Shown here: positions 63,029 through 64,000 of the stretch, piece by piece
How the letters are laid out: every line of letters begins with the position of its first letter
How positions within the stretch are numbered: position 1 is the first letter of the stretch
Assembly (NCBI GenBank): GCA_903940125.1
Contig: CAJAJL010000100.1
Location: 18,763 to 82,762, forward strand
DNA length: 64,000 bases
Direction: 5' to 3'
Source of the DNA: an uncultured Chlorobiaceae bacterium
GTDB lineage: Bacteria; Bacteroidota; Chlorobiia; Chlorobiales; Chlorobiaceae
Made by a program: the position numbers and the translations under genes
The notes under the pieces: generated by a model
What the model was told of the DNA's origin: nothing
Databases searched by the model: none
Seen by the model: the letters and a program-made list of their open reading frames with translations, nothing else

Positions 63029-63553
63029 ATGCTTATACACACAAATCGCTCCGATTGCACTCTTCGCTCATGGATAAAGGAAGACAAGCCGTCCCTGGTT
63101 CACAATGCAGACAACCGACATGTCTGGCGAAACCTCACTGATCTCTTTCCACATCCCTACACTGAGGCCGATGCCGATTTCTGGATAACCATTGCTAACC
63201 AGGCAGCACCAAGTATTCATCTTGCCATTGATATTGACGGTACCGCCGTCGGCGGGATTGGGATTATTGCTGGCGAAGGCATTGCTCGTCATACAGGTCA
63301 GTTCGGTTACTGGCTTGGTGAAGCACACTGGGGTAAAGGCATTGCCACTACAGCAGCTCGTGCAATGGCCGCTTACGCATTCTCAAATTCGCTGTTCGAA
63401 AGGCTGGAAGCGCCTGTATTCGCTTGGAATCCTTCTTCGATGCGTGTCCTTGAGAAGGTAGGCTTCATTCGAGAAGGAGTGATGAAACGGAGTGTATTCA
63501 AAGACGGTCAGTTCACTGACAGTGTCATGTATGCTCTCATTAAAAATACCTGA
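63029..63553 (+). CDS. GNAT-family acetyltransferase (RimJ/RimL type)
   Basis: 174 residues. The acetyl-CoA site is seen in GYWLGEAHWGKGIATTAARAMAAYAF, and the family end FAWNPSSMRVLEKVGFIREGVMKRSVFKDGQFTD is typical of the RimJ/RimL group that acetylates protein N-termini or small amines. No substrate can be given. Confidence 0.9.
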   Translation: MLIHTNRSDCTLRSWIKEDKPSLVHNADNRHVWRNLTDLFPHPYTEADADFWITIANQAAPSIHLAIDIDGTAVGGIGIIAGEGIARHTGQFGYWLGEAHWGKGIATTAARAMAAYAFSNSLFERLEAPVFAWNPSSMRVLEKVGFIREGVMKRSVFKDGQFTDSVMYALIKNT

Positions 63554-64000
63554 CCGCGATTTTCAACCTGCAATGTTTTTTTACTCGTTCTATAAAGCTT
63601 TTTAACCTGAATTATTCATCAATAAACAAAAAAAAGGGGGCAAAAAATATCGCAAATCGTTATATTACTGGTAGTTAAAGTCATCTAATAAGACGCGATA
63701 TTTGTGCAACCCCTTCATCAGAATATAGTCACTCCGGAGAGTACACAACAAACATTATTTTCATGCAATGCTGCTTCAGCCGTTGCCTCAGTAAAGGGCA
63801 AAAAAGTTGCTCTTGATTTCCAAGGAGGCAATATCACAAGCGATGCCGGTGTGTTACTCTTGAGAGAAACCGAATTAAAGCTTGGGCTCATCACCATGCT
63901 GGCCAAGTGCATCAATGATACTCGACGTTCTTCTTCGATTACTCACCAGAAAACAGAACTGCTCACTCAGCGTATTTTGCAAATTGCCTGTGGATACGAA
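63554..64000 (+). mobile_element. left end of an IS1380-family insertion sequence (partial)
   Basis: The transposase start implies that the left inverted repeat lies in the 150-bp AT-rich gap after the GNAT gene. I cannot fix its border without the right end, which is outside the window, so the left boundary given here is an outer limit. Confidence 0.55.
63704..64000 (+). CDS. IS1380-type transposase, N-terminal part (cut by window end)
   Basis: The 99 visible codons start at GTG 63704, just after an in-frame TAA, and include VALDFQGGNITSDAGVLLLRETELKLGL and RILQIACGYE, the opening of IS1380-family DDE transposases. The gene continues beyond the window, so completeness cannot be judged. Confidence 0.88.
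   Translation, partial: MQPLHQNIVTPESTQQTLFSCNAASAVASVKGKKVALDFQGGNITSDAGVLLLRETELKLGLITMLAKCINDTRRSSSITHQKTELLTQRILQIACGYE

Overview
The window looks like a chromosomal segment of a green sulfur bacterium (Chlorobium-type, Chlorobiaceae). The main reasons are a UbiA-family (bacterio)chlorophyll synthase, two adjacent 2[4Fe-4S] ferredoxins with the long CxxC-x8-CxxxC second site, a divergent membrane pyrophosphatase, and short intergenic 9-bp arrays of a kind I associate with these genomes. Assignment to genus is an inference from gene content, not from a database match.

Layout. 0-2.6 kb: the end of an RND multidrug pump and its TolC-like lipoprotein. 2.6-7.2 kb: pentapeptide protein, ferredoxin/flavodoxin-NADP reductase-like protein, tRNA-Val(CAC), PAP2 phosphatase, a lipoprotein MsrB-MsrA fusion and small unknowns. 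7.2-9.4 kb: a minus-strand operon in which chlorophyll synthase overlaps a family-2 glycosyltransferase by 4 bp, followed by a LOG-family protein. 9.6-16 kb: membrane protein, a Cyc2-like fused monoheme cytochrome-porin, LysE exporter, a Rieske/flavodoxin-fold fusion, an orphan Phd antitoxin, a D,D-carboxypeptidase and a Dabb protein. 16-25 kb: two ferredoxins, PhoH, HldD, a mini-sigma-like protein, HisC, TrmH-like methyltransferase, hydrolase, Pth and HppA. 25-29 kb: free-standing PAS protein, an AT-rich DUF4403 gene, MscL with a zinc ribbon. 29-37.7 kb: a complete copper/silver resistance operon (cusC-cusB-cusA-cupredoxin-copA).

38-49 kb is an accessory island. A two-gene unknown pair (second member DUF1828/DUF1829-like) converges on a type III restriction-modification operon (mod-res), with a 64-bp overlap of coding ends. 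Next come an intact higBA pair and an XRE antitoxin whose RelE-like toxin carries a one-base frameshift. After these are two truncated copies of the same antitoxin, a HigA antitoxin fused to the first 18 codons of a deleted toxin, a short higA scrap, a methyltransferase and a phage small-terminase-like protein. Direct copies of a composite repeat of about 150 bp bracket the segment 38.0-45.5 kb.

49.7-64 kb returns to ordinary chromosome: an NtrB/NtrC-type two-component pair, PrfC, soluble pyrophosphatase, a KdsC-like/NeuB-like pair, HtpG, an erythrin-VIT1 metal transporter, a triple-PAS hybrid kinase, an SDR, a GNAT, and the start of an IS1380-type transposase cut by the window edge.

The best candidates for under-described biology are the repeat-bracketed defence/toxin-antitoxin island with its unknown two-gene pair, the cytochrome-porin, the Rieske-flavodoxin fusion, and the four 9-bp arrays.
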